Shown here: positions 1-9,704 of the stretch, piece after piece | How positions within the stretch are numbered: the stretch's first letter is position 1 | How the letters are laid out: the number at the start of each line of letters is the position of its first letter | NCBI RefSeq assembly: GCF_014202315.1 | Contig: NZ_JACHGN010000005.1 | Coordinates: 357,227-421,226, forward strand | Source: Thermocatellispora tengchongensis | GTDB lineage: Bacteria > Actinomycetota > Actinomycetes > Streptosporangiales > Streptosporangiaceae | DNA length: 64,000 nucleotides | Direction of reading: 5' to 3' | The notes under the pieces: generated by a model | The model's database searches: none | Told to the model about the DNA's origin: nothing | What the model saw: only the letters and a program-made list of their open reading frames with translations | Position numbers and translations under genes: made by a program

Positions 1-1033
1 GGGCGTCGCCGACGCTCATGCCGAACGCGGCGACGGCGAGGCTGATGACCAGCGACATCGAGGTGATGCCGCAGTGGCCGGGGTTGTGGTCGCTGCGGAG
101 GGCGATCGGAACGCCCTGGGCGATCATGCGGCGGACCGGCGGGATGCTGCCGTCCTGCAGCGCGGTGCCGGGGCACAGCACGGCCGGTACGCCGTAGCGG
201 GCCAGGACCGCGATGTCCTCGTCGGAGACGTGGTGCAGCAGGTCGGCGGAGGCGCAGCCCAGCTCGGCGGCGAGCTGCACGGCGCCGCGGCGGCTGTGGG
301 CGCCGGCGTGGATGCGCGGCAGCAGGCCGACGTTGCGGCCGGAGGCGAGCACCCAGCGCGCCTCCTCGGTGGTGAAGTGGCCCTCGTCGCAGTAGACGTC
401 CACGCTGTCGGCCCCGGCCGCCGCCGCGTCGGCGCACCACGCGCCGACCGCCTCGACGTAGTCGCGCTGGCGTCCGAAGTACTCCGGCGGCACGACGTGC
501 GCGGCCAGGAAGGTGACGTGCACCCGCGGCATCATCGGCTCTTTCTCGAGCTCGCGGAGCAGGCGGACGTCGGCCAGCTCGCCGTCGCGGGTGAGGTGGA
601 AGCCGGTCTTGGCCTCGACGGTGGTGGTGCCGCTGAGCAGCCACTCGCGCAGGCGCTCGCGGACGCCGTTGCACAGGGTCCACGGGTCGGTGCCGCGGGT
701 CACGGTGACGGTGGAGCCGATCCCGCCTCCGGCCGCGGTGATCGCGCTGGCCGAGGAACCGCCCGAGCGCATCGCCAGCTCGGCGTAGCGGTTGCCCGCG
801 TAGACGGGGTGGGTGTGGGCGTCGATCAGGCCCGGGGTGACCAGGGCGCCGCCGAGGTTCTCCACGTGGTCGACGTCGACGATGTCGTCCACGACGCCCG
901 GCACGCTCTGCGGGAGGTCGGCCGCGCGGCCGACCCACGCGATCCGGTCGTTGTGCACCAGGATCGCCGCGTTGCTGCACACATCGTTGCCGGTCCAGAG
1001 CCGGCCGATGTTGGTCAGCAGGCGAACGGTCAT
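1..1033 (-). CDS. hutI: Imidazolonepropionase-like amidohydrolase, 3' end cut by window edge
   Basis: Metal-dependent amidohydrolase that most resembles imidazolonepropionase, which hydrolyses 4-imidazolone-5-propanoate to N-formimino-glutamate in histidine degradation. Reading inward from ATG 1033 there is an N-terminal composite-barrel strand, then the metal motif IDAHTHPVYAG. Next come EAKTGFHLT (HutI-type EVKSGYGLT), VDVYCDEGHFT, RIHAGAHS and SDHNPG, in the order expected for HutI. About 344 residues are present and the C-terminal part lies outside the window. The ribosome site is weak (GGTGATG). No other hut gene is visible, so other ring hydrolases of the same superfamily remain possible. 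The family is secure; the substrate is inferred. Confidence 0.72.
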   Translation of the reverse strand, partial: MTVRLLTNIGRLWTGNDVCSNAAILVHNDRIAWVGRAADLPQSVPGVVDDIVDVDHVENLGGALVTPGLIDAHTHPVYAGNRYAELAMRSGGSSASAITAAGGGIGSTVTVTRGTDPWTLCNGVRERLREWLLSGTTTVEAKTGFHLTRDGELADVRLLRELEKEPMMPRVHVTFLAAHVVPPEYFGRQRDYVEAVGAWCADAAAAGADSVDVYCDEGHFTTEEARWVLASGRNVGLLPRIHAGAHSRRGAVQLAAELGCASADLLHHVSDEDIAVLARYGVPAVLCPGTALQDGSIPPVRRMIAQGVPIALRSDHNPGHCGITSMSLVISLAVAAFGMSVGDA

Positions 1034-1570
1034 CGCATCACCGCCCGCGTGGAGGACACCCTGCGGGAGCAGCCCCATACCACCGCGGGCGCACTGCCCA
1101 TGGGGTCCGCTCTGCGTCCGGACGGCATCGGGGGTCTCCTGCTTCTCATCCGCAATAGGGTCTTAGCGGTGACCGTATCGCCGAGATCATCGTCTGGCGA
1201 TTTCAGTTCAGTTACGTTATTTCACAGGTCGGCTTGGTGTACAGGGTGATTGGGGAAGAACGCCGCCTCTATTCGAGGGTCCTGAGGCCGCTCCGTGGAC
1301 CTCCCCACCCTTCCCACCATCGCGTTTCGGCACCTCAGGCACGTCTTACCCGACCAGCACCACGACTCTCAGCAGGCATCACGTGGAACCTACGCCAGAA
1401 GGGGGTCGCGAGGCTGGGGCAATAGTAGCAATCCCCACCCTTCCCCGACCACTGTCGCAATCATCACTAGCTGCGTGGTTTCCCCTGCACCAGGCGTACG
1501 CACGGGGCCGGACGCGCGCCGCCGGCGGCACCGCGTGGGTACCGCCGGCGGCGTGGGTCTGGTATGGGGC
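1034..1570. other. Gene-free gap between hutI-like gene and hflX
   Basis: No convincing ORF was found on either strand in this 537-base stretch. It is the least GC-rich part of the first 10 kb, especially around 1150-1240, and probably carries the promoter of the leftward hutI-like gene. A 14-bp direct repeat (TCCCCACCCTTCCC) occurs at 1302-1315 and again at 1432-1445. The right end holds the hflX terminator. I saw no tRNA cloverleaf. Confidence 0.5.
1518..1552 (-). terminator. Terminator hairpin of hflX
   Basis: Perfect 11-bp stem GCCGCCGGCGG (1518-1528) with CCGCCGGCGGC (1542-1552) and a 13-base loop, starting about 18 bases past the hflX stop. There is no U-tract, which is common for actinobacterial hairpin terminators. 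Confidence 0.65.
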
Positions 1571-3040
1571 CTAGACGGTCTCGACCGGCTTGGCGTGGCG
1601 GTCGAGCTCCACCTGGAGGGTGGGCAGGACCCGCGCGTGCAGGATCGTGCCGTCGGCGGTGTGCTCGATCGACAGCACCTCGGCCTCGCGGTGGGCCCGC
1701 GAGATGAGGTCGCCGCGCTCGTACGGGACCAGCACCCGCACCTCGTGGTCCAGCCGCGGCAGCTCGCGCTCGATGAGCCGCATGAGCTCGTCGATGCCGG
1801 CGCCCGTGCGCGCGGAGACGACCACGCTGTGGCGCTCGCGGGACGTCAGGTTGGCCAGGGCCACCGGGTCGGCCGCGTCGGCCTTGTTGATCACCACGAT
1901 CTCGGGGATGCCGCCCGCGTCGACGTCGGCGAGGACCTCGCGCACGGCGGCGAGCTGCGACTCGGGGTCGGGGTGGGAGCCGTCCACGACGTGCAGGATC
2001 AGGTCGGCCTCGGCGACCTCCTCCAGCGTGGAGCGGAACGCCTCGATGAGCTGGTGCGGCAGGTGGCGTACGAAGCCCACCGTGTCGGCCAGCGTGAACA
2101 GGCGGCCCTCGGGCGTGCGCGCGCGGCGCACGGTCGGGTCGAGGGTGGCGAACAGGGCGTCCTCGACCAGCACGCCGGCCCCGGTGAGCCGGTTGAGCAG
2201 CGAGGACTTGCCCGCGTTGGTGTAGCCGGCGATTGCCACGGCCGGCACCTCGCGGGTGCGCCGCCTGGTGCGCTTGGTCTCGCGCGCGGTGGACATCTCG
2301 CTGATCTGACGGCGCAGCTTGCCCATGCGCTCGCGGATCCTGCGCCGGTCCAGCTCGATCTTGGTCTCACCGGGGCCGCGGCCGCCGATGCCGACGCCGC
2401 CGGCGGCCCGTCCGCCGACCTGGCGGGACAGGTTGCCACCCCAGCCGCGCAGGCGCGGCATGAGGTACTGGAGCTGGGCCAGCTCGACCTGGGCCTTGCC
2501 CTCGCGGCTCTTGGCGTGCTGGGCGAAGATGTCCAGGATCAGGGCGGTCCTGTCGATCACCTTGACCTTGACCACGTCTTCGAGCTGCCGGAGCTGGCCG
2601 GGCGTCAGCTCGCCGTCGCAGATCACCGTGTCGGCGCCGGTGGCGGCCACGATGTCGCGCAGCTCGACGGCCTTGCCGGACCCGATGTACGTGGCCGGGT
2701 CGGGCCGCTGCCGTCGCTGGATGAGCCCTTCGAGCACCTGGGAGCCCGCGGTCTCGGCGAGGAGCTTGAGCTCCAGCAGCGAGTTCTCGGCGTCCACGGC
2801 GCTGCCGGTGGTCCAGACACCGACCAGGACGACCCGCTCAAGCCGGAGCTGACGGTACTCGACCTCGGTGATGTCCTGGAGCTCGGTGGAAAGACCCGCC
2901 ACGCGGCGCAGGGCCTGGCGGTCTTCGAGGTCCAGTTCGCCGACCTCCGGGACCTCGAACTCCTTGGGGTCGAGGTCGTCCCACTGGCGGGCGGTGTCAC
3001 GGGTGAAGCGAGTACGGGAATCGTTCTGCATAAATGTCAT
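1571..3040 (-). CDS. hflX: GTPase HflX
   Basis: Ribosome-associated GTPase of the Obg-HflX superfamily that splits or rescues stalled ribosomes. The N-terminal HflX domain runs through the GSGKAVEL segment, followed by the HflX linker with the glycine-rich GGRGPGETKIE signature. The G domain has G1 GYTNAGKSS, G3 DTVGFV and G4 NKAD, and there is a C-terminal domain of about 90 residues. The product is about 489 residues; the N-terminal tail before the first conserved block is acidic and of the length usual in actinobacteria. ATG 3040 was chosen, with ATG 3031 nearly as good; the reading frame continues upstream without a better ribosome site. It is monocistronic, with a hairpin behind it. hflX normally sits near miaA and dapF, which here lie 20 kb away. 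Confidence 0.95.
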   Translation of the reverse strand: MTFMQNDSRTRFTRDTARQWDDLDPKEFEVPEVGELDLEDRQALRRVAGLSTELQDITEVEYRQLRLERVVLVGVWTTGSAVDAENSLLELKLLAETAGSQVLEGLIQRRQRPDPATYIGSGKAVELRDIVAATGADTVICDGELTPGQLRQLEDVVKVKVIDRTALILDIFAQHAKSREGKAQVELAQLQYLMPRLRGWGGNLSRQVGGRAAGGVGIGGRGPGETKIELDRRRIRERMGKLRRQISEMSTARETKRTRRRTREVPAVAIAGYTNAGKSSLLNRLTGAGVLVEDALFATLDPTVRRARTPEGRLFTLADTVGFVRHLPHQLIEAFRSTLEEVAEADLILHVVDGSHPDPESQLAAVREVLADVDAGGIPEIVVINKADAADPVALANLTSRERHSVVVSARTGAGIDELMRLIERELPRLDHEVRVLVPYERGDLISRAHREAEVLSIEHTADGTILHARVLPTLQVELDRHAKPVETV

Positions 3041-3129
3041 CTCTGTGAGGTCAACGCCTGGACACCGTGGTGTCTTCCCCGATGGTGACACGACACTCGC
3101 CGGGCGTTCACCTGGTTATCGGATCGGGA

Positions 3130-3834
3130 TCAGGAGGTCGCCTTCAGGACGCTGGCGTCGCCGGCGCCGGTGCTGACCTTGATCTTGCGCGGCGACTGGT
3201 CGTCGTCGGTCACCTCGGTACGCCCCTCGCCCGCGCCCGACTCGGTGGTGACGGCGTACGTGCCGTCGGGCAGCCGGACGACGGCGTCGCCGGCCCCGCT
3301 CTCCAGGGTGACGTCGTCGGGGGCGGTGACGAACTTCAGATCGATGTCGCCCGCGCCGGTCTCGGCGTAGGCGCTCTTGCCGCCCAGCCCGGCCGCCCGG
3401 ATGTCGCCCGAGCCGGTCTTGGCGGTCACCGGGCCGGTGAGCTGCCGGAGGGTGATCTCGCCGGAGCCGGTGTCGACGGTCACCGCCACGCCCTTGGGCA
3501 CCTCGACCTTGTAGTCCACGGCGCAGCTGTGGAAGCCGATCTTCTCCGGGCAGTCGTAGCTCAGGGTGAGCTGGTCACCCTCGACGGGGTGGGCGGTCTC
3601 GGGCTTGCCGTCGCCGCGCCAGTGCAGGGTCTCGGTGACGCGCACACCGGTGCCCCCGGTCTCGTTGACGACGACGTCGCCGGCGCCGCTGCGCACCTCC
3701 AGCTTGGTCACGTTGGCGACGTCGTAGCTGTTCACGCTCTGGTTCTCGGGACGGCCGATGTTCTGCAGGCCGCATCCGGTGAGCACCACCACGCCGGAGC
3801 CCAGCAGCGCACCGGCGAGCAGCAACCTCTTCAT
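3130..3834 (-). CDS. DUF4097-type beta-solenoid lipoprotein
   Basis: Exported lipoprotein of unknown function. The N-terminus has MKR, a hydrophobic run and lipobox LTGC at about residue 20. The rest is built from repeats of S/T-G-x-G-D/E followed by short beta-strands (SGAGDVVV, TGSGEITL, TGSGDIRA, TGAGDIDL, SGAGDAVV, TGAGDASV), the pattern of DUF4097 beta-solenoid domains. About 234 residues. ATG 3834 is preferred over GTG 3840 because GAGGG lies about 7 bases before it. It is divergent from the malate synthase operon and 90 bases past the hflX start, so probably its own unit. Confidence 0.8.
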   Translation of the reverse strand: MKRLLLAGALLGSGVVVLTGCGLQNIGRPENQSVNSYDVANVTKLEVRSGAGDVVVNETGGTGVRVTETLHWRGDGKPETAHPVEGDQLTLSYDCPEKIGFHSCAVDYKVEVPKGVAVTVDTGSGEITLRQLTGPVTAKTGSGDIRAAGLGGKSAYAETGAGDIDLKFVTAPDDVTLESGAGDAVVRLPDGTYAVTTESGAGEGRTEVTDDDQSPRKIKVSTGAGDASVLKATS

Positions 3835-3992
3835 CTCCACACCCTCGATTCTCGGATTCGCCCCGCCCCCGCGTACCGAGGTTCGGGCGTACGCGTCAAG
3901 GTTGGCCGATCGTGTCGGGGTGGCCCATCCGGAAAGAACCCCATCTGTCCCCTGATGCCGCCGGGCACTCCCTCAGGGAAGGCCCCCCGGCT

Positions 3993-4021
3993 TTGACCGG
4001 GATTTCAGGGTGAAGTAGCGT
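3993..4021 (+). promoter_or_regulatory. Predicted promoter of the aceB-glcDEF-iclR operon
   Basis: TTGACC at 3993-3998, a 17-base spacer and TAGCGT at 4016-4021 make a good primary-sigma promoter. Transcription would start near 4028, about 55 bases before the malate synthase ATG and just ahead of the palindrome at 4044-4062. Confidence 0.5.
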
Positions 4022-4043
4022 CTCTTCCGTAATCCAGAAGAAG

Positions 4044-4062
4044 TTTTCCACTTCATGGAAAA
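4044..4062. promoter_or_regulatory. Palindromic operator candidate upstream of malate synthase
   Basis: TTTTCCA (4044-4050), five bases, then TGGAAAA (4056-4062): a perfect 7-bp inverted repeat between the predicted start of transcription and the ATG. Its TGGAAA/TTTCCA half-sites resemble those described for IclR-family repressors of glyoxylate genes. An IclR gene closes this operon, so autoregulation through this site is a reasonable inference. Confidence 0.55.
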
Positions 4063-4082
4063 GTACGCGGAAAGGTGGGCCC

Positions 4083-5672
4083 ATGGGCAGCGTCGAGATC
4101 ACCGGTCCCGTCCTCGAACGGTTCGACGAGATCCTCACGCCCGAGGCGCTGGAGTTCGTGGCGGCGCTCCAGCGCGAGTTCGGCGGGCGGCGGCTGGAGC
4201 TGCTCGACGCCCGCCAGGCCAGGCAGGCCGAGCTGAACGCCGGTGCCACCTACGACTTCCTGCCCGAGACGGCCTCGATCCGCGAGGACGACTCCTGGCG
4301 CGTGGCGCCGCCCGCGCCCGGCCTGGTGGACCGCCGGGTGGAGATCACCGGGCCGGTGGACAGGAAGATGACGATCAACGCGCTCAACTCCGGGGCCAAG
4401 GTCTGGCTGGCCGACTTCGAGGACGCCAACTCCCCGCTGTGGGAGAACTGCGTCAACGGCCAGCTCAACCTGCGCGACGCGCTGGACCGCACGATCGACT
4501 TCTCCACCGGCGGCAAGGAGTACAAGCTGCGCCCCGACGAGGAGCTGGCCACGATCGTGGTGCGCCCCCGCGGCTGGCACCTGGACGAGAAGCACCTGCT
4601 GGTGGACGGCGCGCCGGTCTCGGGCTCGATCTTCGACTTCGCGCTGTACTTCTTCCACTGCGCCCGCCGCCAGATCGCCAAGGGCCGCGGCCCCTACTTC
4701 TACCTGCCCAAGATCGAGTCGCACCTTGAGGCGCGGCTGTGGAACGACGTGTTCGTGCGCGCCCAGGATCTGCTGGGCGTCGAGCGCGGCACGATCCGGG
4801 CCACGGTGCTGATCGAGACCTACCCGGCCGCCTTCGAGATGGAGGAGATCCTCTACGAGCTGCGCGAGCACTCGGCCGGGCTGAACGCGGGCCGCTGGGA
4901 CTACCTGTTCAGCGTGATCAAGAAGTTCCGCACCCGGGGCCGGGAGTTCCTGCTGCCCGAGCGCAACGCGGTGACGATGACGGCGCCGTTCATGCGCGCG
5001 TACACCGAGCTGCTGGTGCGCACCTGCCACAAGCGCGGCGCGCACGCGATCGGCGGCATGGCCGCCTTCATCCCCTCGCGGCGTGACCCCGAGGTGAACA
5101 AGGTGGCGCTGGAGAAGGTGCGCGCCGACAAGACCCGCGAGTCCGGCGACGGCTTCGACGGCTCCTGGGTGGCCCACCCCGACCTGGTGCCGGTCTGCCG
5201 CGAGGTGTTCGACTCGGTGCTCGGCGACAAGCCCAACCAGCTCGACCGGCTGCGCGAGGACGTCAAGGTCACCGCCGCCGACCTGCTCGCGGTCTCGCAG
5301 ACCCCGGGCGAGATCACCGAGGCGGGCCTGCGCAACAACGTGGACGTGGCGCTGCGCTACCTGGCGGCCTGGATGGGCGGCAGCGGCGCGGTCGGCATCC
5401 ACAACCTGATGGAGGACGCCGCCACCGCGGAGATCTCCCGCTCGCAGGTGTGGCAGTGGATCCACAACGGCATCGAGCTGGCCGACACCGGCGCCGTGGT
5501 CACCAAGGAGCTGGTGGAGCGGATCATCGGCGAGGAGCTGGCGCAGATCGCCGCCGAGCCGGGCTACGACGAGAAGCTGTACGACCAGGCGGCGGCGCTG
5601 TTCAAGGAGGTGGCGCTCGACGACGACTTCGCCGAGTTCCTGACCCTGCCCGCCTATGCCCGGATGCCGTGA
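4083..5672 (+). CDS. aceB: Malate synthase A
   Basis: Condenses glyoxylate with acetyl-CoA to malate. The 529-residue length and the family signature [17 protein letters not shown] (about residue 262) identify the short, A-type enzyme; [11 protein letters not shown] further on is the usual active-site stretch. ATG 4083 follows AAAGGTGG at good spacing. It is the first gene of a five-gene operon with a glycolate oxidase, which would supply its glyoxylate. No isocitrate lyase is in the window, so the role here looks like glycolate/glyoxylate assimilation, or purine-derived glyoxylate, more than the classical acetate shunt. Confidence 0.95.
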   Translation: MGSVEITGPVLERFDEILTPEALEFVAALQREFGGRRLELLDARQARQAELNAGATYDFLPETASIREDDSWRVAPPAPGLVDRRVEITGPVDRKMTINALNSGAKVWLADFEDANSPLWENCVNGQLNLRDALDRTIDFSTGGKEYKLRPDEELATIVVRPRGWHLDEKHLLVDGAPVSGSIFDFALYFFHCARRQIAKGRGPYFYLPKIESHLEARLWNDVFVRAQDLLGVERGTIRATVLIETYPAAFEMEEILYELREHSAGLNAGRWDYLFSVIKKFRTRGREFLLPERNAVTMTAPFMRAYTELLVRTCHKRGAHAIGGMAAFIPSRRDPEVNKVALEKVRADKTRESGDGFDGSWVAHPDLVPVCREVFDSVLGDKPNQLDRLREDVKVTAADLLAVSQTPGEITEAGLRNNVDVALRYLAAWMGGSGAVGIHNLMEDAATAEISRSQVWQWIHNGIELADTGAVVTKELVERIIGEELAQIAAEPGYDEKLYDQAAALFKEVALDDDFAEFLTLPAYARMP

Positions 5673-5710
5673 TGCGCGCATGATGGCAAGGTGAGACGGG
5701 AGGGAAGACG

Positions 5711-7159
5711 ATGAGCCTCCGGGAGATCACCGAGCGGCTGGCCGGGGTCCTGGACCGCGACGCGGTCATCACCGACCCGGTCAGGCTGCGCACGTACGAG
5801 TGCGACGGGCTGACCTACCACCGGGCCACCCCCGGGCTCGCGGTGCTGCCCGACACGGCCGAGCAGATCGCCGCGGTCGTACGGCTGTGCAACGAGTACG
5901 GGGTGCCGTTCGTGGCCCGCGGGTCGGGCACCGGCCTGTCGGGCGGGGCGCTGCCGCGCACCGACGGCGTGCTCATCGTGACCTCCCGGATGCGGCGCAT
6001 CCTGGAGATCGACCTGCCTAACCGGCGGGCCGTGGTCGAGCCCGGCGTGACCAACCTGGCGATCACTGAGGCCGTGCGCGACCGGGGCTACTACTACGCG
6101 CCCGACCCCTCCAGCCAGCAGGTGTGCTCGATCGGCGGCAACGTGGCCGAGAACTCCGGCGGGGCCCACTGCCTGAAGTACGGCTTCACGGTCAACCACG
6201 TCGAGGCGCTGCAGGTGGTCACGCCCGACGGCGACATCGTCGAGCTCGACGCCCGCGATCCGGGCTACGACCTGCTCGGCGCGTTCGTGGGCTCGGAGGG
6301 CACGCTGGGCATCGCGACCAGGATCACCGTACGCCTGACGCGCGCCCCCCAGGCCGTCACGACGCTGCTCGCCGCGTTCCCCGACATCGAGACCGGGGGC
6401 GTGGCCGTGTCGCGGATCATCGCGGCCGGCATCGTCCCCGCGGCGATCGAGATGATGGACGCGCTGTCGATCGAGGCGGCCGAGGCGGCGGTGCGCTGCG
6501 GCTACCCCGAGGGCGCCGGGTCGGTGCTGATCGTGGAGCTCGACGGGCCCGAGGAGGAGGTGCGGCACCAGTTCGGCCGGGTCACCGCGATCTGCTCCGA
6601 GAGCGGGGCTTTCGAGGTGCGCACCGCCGACGACCCGGCCGAGCGGGCCGCGATCTGGCGCGGACGCAAGTCGGCGTTCGCGGCGGTCGGCCGGATCAGC
6701 CCGGCGTACATCGTGCAGGACGGGGTGGTGCCGCGCACCGCGCTGCCGCGGGTGCTGGCCGGGATCGACGCGCTGTCGCGGGAGCACGGGATCAGGGTCG
6801 CCAACGTCTTCCACGCGGGCGACGGCAACCTGCATCCCCTGGTCCTGTTCGACGACGCCGAGCCCGGGGCGGGCGAGCGCGCCGAGACCGTTTCGGGGCG
6901 GATACTCGACCTGTGCATCGAGAACGGCGGGTCGATCACCGGCGAACATGGAGTTGGGGTGGATAAATCGCGATATATGCCGCGGATGTTCTCCGACGAC
7001 GACCTCGACACCATGCAGCTCGTCCGCTGCGCCTTCGACCCGCGCGGCCTGTCCAACCCGGGCAAAGTGTTCCCCACCCCGCGCCTGTGCGGCGAGGTGC
7101 CGGGGGTGCGCAAGGGCGTCCACCCGCTGGTCGCCTCCGGCCAGGCGGAGCAGTTCTGA
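5711..7159 (+). CDS. glcD: Glycolate oxidase FAD subunit GlcD
   Basis: FAD-linked 2-hydroxyacid dehydrogenase, the catalytic subunit of the three-part glycolate oxidase that makes glyoxylate. The PCMH FAD domain shows PFVARGSGTGLSGGALP (about residues 59-75) and GSEGTLGI. The C-terminal FAD-oxidase domain has FHAGDGNLHPL and the end motif SITGEHGVG. The length of 482 is normal for the family. The start follows a GGGAGGG site. The stop overlaps the glcE start (TGATG), so the two are translationally coupled. Related enzymes act on D-lactate, but the glcE and glcF neighbours favour glycolate. Confidence 0.9.
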   Translation: MSLREITERLAGVLDRDAVITDPVRLRTYECDGLTYHRATPGLAVLPDTAEQIAAVVRLCNEYGVPFVARGSGTGLSGGALPRTDGVLIVTSRMRRILEIDLPNRRAVVEPGVTNLAITEAVRDRGYYYAPDPSSQQVCSIGGNVAENSGGAHCLKYGFTVNHVEALQVVTPDGDIVELDARDPGYDLLGAFVGSEGTLGIATRITVRLTRAPQAVTTLLAAFPDIETGGVAVSRIIAAGIVPAAIEMMDALSIEAAEAAVRCGYPEGAGSVLIVELDGPEEEVRHQFGRVTAICSESGAFEVRTADDPAERAAIWRGRKSAFAAVGRISPAYIVQDGVVPRTALPRVLAGIDALSREHGIRVANVFHAGDGNLHPLVLFDDAEPGAGERAETVSGRILDLCIENGGSITGEHGVGVDKSRYMPRMFSDDDLDTMQLVRCAFDPRGLSNPGKVFPTPRLCGEVPGVRKGVHPLVASGQAEQF

Positions 7160-8427
7160 TGGGCACGGCCGCCGACGCGCTGGAGAAGACCGGGGTCACG
7201 GTGCGCGACGCCGGCGACGACGACGCCGTGGCCGGGGTGCGGCCCCGGTGGGTGGCGCTGCCCGAGTCGGCCGAGGAGGTCGCGGCGCTGATGCGGGCCT
7301 CGGCCGAGCAGGACCTCGCGGTGGTGCCCGTGGGCGGGGGCACCAAGCTGCACTGGGGACTCCCGCCCGAGCGGTGCGACCTGCTGATCGACACCTGCTG
7401 CCTGACCGCCCCGGCCGAGCACGCGGCGGGCGACATGGTGGTGCGGGTGGCCGCGGGGACCACCATGGAGGAGCTGGCGGCGCTGCTGGCCCGCAACGGG
7501 CAGGAGCTGGCGCTGGACGTGCCGCTGGAGGGCGCGACGGTCGGCGGCACCCTGGCCACCGCGACCGCGGGGCCGCGCCGCTTCCGCTACGGCACCGCGC
7601 GCGACCTGCTGATCGGCATCACGGTGGTGCTCGCCGACGGCACCGTGGCGCGCAGCGGCGGCAAGGTCGTCAAGAACGTCGCGGGCTACGACCTGGGCAA
7701 GCTGTTCACCGGCTCCTACGGCACCCTCGGCGTGATCGCCGAGGCGACCTTCCGGCTGCACCCGATCCCGGCGGCGCGCCGCTGGGTCACGGCCGCGGTC
7801 GCCCCGGGACGGCTGGCCGCGCACTCCCTGGCACTGGCCGCCTCGCAGGCCGAGCCGAGCGCCATCGAGCTGGACTGGCCGGCCGGCGGCCCCGCCACGC
7901 TCTCGGTGCTGGTGGAGGGCGCGGCGGCCGACGGCCGGGCCCGCACCGTGCTCGACCTGATCGGCGAGGGCCGGATCGAGGACGAGCCGCCGCCGTGGTG
8001 GGGCCGCCTCCCCGGCGGCGAGGGCGGCGAAGGCGACTGGAGCGACGGCAGCGACGGGAGCGACCGGAGCGACGGGAGCTACGAGAGCGTCGCGGAGGCG
8101 CTGGTGGAGCTGCGCGTGCCGCCCTCGCGCGCCGCCGACGCGCTGGCCGCGCTCCCCCGCCCCGCCGAGACCTCCGTACGCGGCGCGCTCGCCTCGGGCG
8201 TGCTCCTGCTCGCGCCCCCGCCCGGCGCCGCCCTGCCCGCGTACGTCACGGCGCTGCGCGCAGCGGTGCGCGAGCACGGCGCGCGGGCCGTGGTGCTGGC
8301 CGCGCCCGACCCCGCCGCCCTGGACATGTGGGGCGAGACCGGCGCGCTGCCGCTGCTCAGACGGGTGAAGGAGCGCTTCGACCCCGGGCGCAGGATGTCA
8401 CCCGGACGCTTCGTGGGGGGAATCTGA
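7159..8427 (+). CDS. glcE: Glycolate oxidase FAD-binding subunit GlcE
   Basis: Second FAD-binding subunit of glycolate oxidase. The PCMH domain shows VPVGGGTKLHWG (about residues 56-67), VGGTLATATAGPRRFRYG and SYGTLGVI. 422 residues, in the usual range. ATG 7159 overlaps the glcD stop, and the TGA overlaps the glcF ATG. Near residues 292-311 sits a low-complexity stretch of D-G/R-S units encoded by 9-bp repeats (about 8039-8090). This looks like local repeat expansion in a linker before the short C-terminal domain. Confidence 0.9.
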   Translation: MGTAADALEKTGVTVRDAGDDDAVAGVRPRWVALPESAEEVAALMRASAEQDLAVVPVGGGTKLHWGLPPERCDLLIDTCCLTAPAEHAAGDMVVRVAAGTTMEELAALLARNGQELALDVPLEGATVGGTLATATAGPRRFRYGTARDLLIGITVVLADGTVARSGGKVVKNVAGYDLGKLFTGSYGTLGVIAEATFRLHPIPAARRWVTAAVAPGRLAAHSLALAASQAEPSAIELDWPAGGPATLSVLVEGAAADGRARTVLDLIGEGRIEDEPPPWWGRLPGGEGGEGDWSDGSDGSDRSDGSYESVAEALVELRVPPSRAADALAALPRPAETSVRGALASGVLLLAPPPGAALPAYVTALRAAVREHGARAVVLAAPDPAALDMWGETGALPLLRRVKERFDPGRRMSPGRFVGGI

Positions 8428-9704
8428 TGAGCGAGGACCTGAACGACCTCATCAAGGACTGCGTGCACTGCGGCTTCTGCCTGCCGACGTGCCCGACGTA
8501 CGTGCTGTGGGGCGAGGAGATGGACTCCCCGCGCGGGCGCATCCACCTGATGAAGCAGCACGCCGAGGGCACCCCGATGACGCCCGAGATGGCCGGCCAC
8601 TTCGACGCCTGCCTGGGCTGCATGGCCTGCGTGACCGCCTGCCCGTCCGGGGTGCGATACGACCGGCTGATCGAGGAGACCCGGGCGCAGGTGGAGCGGG
8701 AGCATGAGCGCGAGCCCGACGACCGCGCGCTGCGCGAGCTGGTGTTCGCGCTGTTCCCCTATCCGCGGCGGCTGCGCGCGCTGCGCCGGCCGCTGCGGCT
8801 GTCGGGCCGGCTGCGCGCGGCGCTCGCGCCGAGCCTGGAGCGGGTGAACCCGTCGCTGGCGGCCATGGCCACCCTGGTGCCCCCGGCGCAGCGCCGGGTG
8901 CGCCTGCCCGCCCGGGTGGAGGCCCGCGGCGCGCGGCGCGCGGTGGTCGGGATGCTCACCGGGTGCGTGCAGGGCGAGTTCTTCCCGCAGGTGAACGCGG
9001 CGACGGCCCGGGTGCTGGCGCTGGAGGGCTGCGACGTGGTGATCCCGCGCGGCCAGGGGTGCTGCGGCGCGCTGTCGGTGCACTCCGGGCGGGCCGAGCA
9101 GGCGCGCAGGCTGGCCAAGCGGACGATCGCGGCCTTCGAGCGGGCCGGCGTGGACACGGTGGTGGTGAACGCGGCCGGCTGCGGCTCGACCATGAAGGAG
9201 TACGCCGAGCTGCTGGCCGGCGAGCCCGGCTGGGCGTCCCGGGCGGCGGCGATCCGGGCCGTGGACGTCGCGGAGTTCCTGGCCGAGCTGGGCCCGGCCG
9301 CCGAGCGGCACCCCCTGCCGGTCAGCGTGGCCTACCACGACGCCTGCCACCTGGCTCACGCCCAGGGCGTGCGCGCCCAGCCGCGGGCGCTGCTCGCCGG
9401 CATCCCGGCGCTGGAGGTCAGGGAGATCGCCGAGTCGGCGATCTGCTGCGGCTCCGCGGGGACCTACAACCTGTTCCAGCCGCGGGCGGCGCGCGACCTG
9501 GGCGACCGGAAGGCCGAGCGGGTGCTGGAGACGGGGGCCGAGCTGCTGGTGTCGGCCAACCCGGGCTGCACGATGCAGATCACCTCGGCGCTGCGCCGGC
9601 TGGGCAAGGAGGAGATCCCGGTCGCGCACACGGTCCAGGTCCTCGACGCCTCGCTGCGCGGCCTCGGCGCCGCCGCGCTGATCGGCGCCGGGAGGGGCGC
9701 TTGA
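8427..9704 (+). CDS. glcF: Glycolate oxidase iron-sulfur subunit GlcF
   Basis: Electron-transfer subunit that passes electrons from GlcD/GlcE to the respiratory chain. It carries two ferredoxin-type 4Fe-4S motifs, CVHCGFCLPTCPTY near residue 12 and CLGCMACVTACPSG near residue 57. Two CCG domains follow, with GCCGALSVHSG and the second-domain motif AICCGSAGTYNL. 425 residues. ATG 8427 overlaps the glcE stop in ATGA form. Its TGA overlaps the TTG start of the IclR gene, so the whole operon is coupled. Confidence 0.92.
   Translation: MSEDLNDLIKDCVHCGFCLPTCPTYVLWGEEMDSPRGRIHLMKQHAEGTPMTPEMAGHFDACLGCMACVTACPSGVRYDRLIEETRAQVEREHEREPDDRALRELVFALFPYPRRLRALRRPLRLSGRLRAALAPSLERVNPSLAAMATLVPPAQRRVRLPARVEARGARRAVVGMLTGCVQGEFFPQVNAATARVLALEGCDVVIPRGQGCCGALSVHSGRAEQARRLAKRTIAAFERAGVDTVVVNAAGCGSTMKEYAELLAGEPGWASRAAAIRAVDVAEFLAELGPAAERHPLPVSVAYHDACHLAHAQGVRAQPRALLAGIPALEVREIAESAICCGSAGTYNLFQPRAARDLGDRKAERVLETGAELLVSANPGCTMQITSALRRLGKEEIPVAHTVQVLDASLRGLGAAALIGAGRGA

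Noticed and set aside
1234-1574. Short plus-strand frames in the gap before hflX
   Set aside because: No ribosome site, no conserved motif; they run into the hflX terminator.
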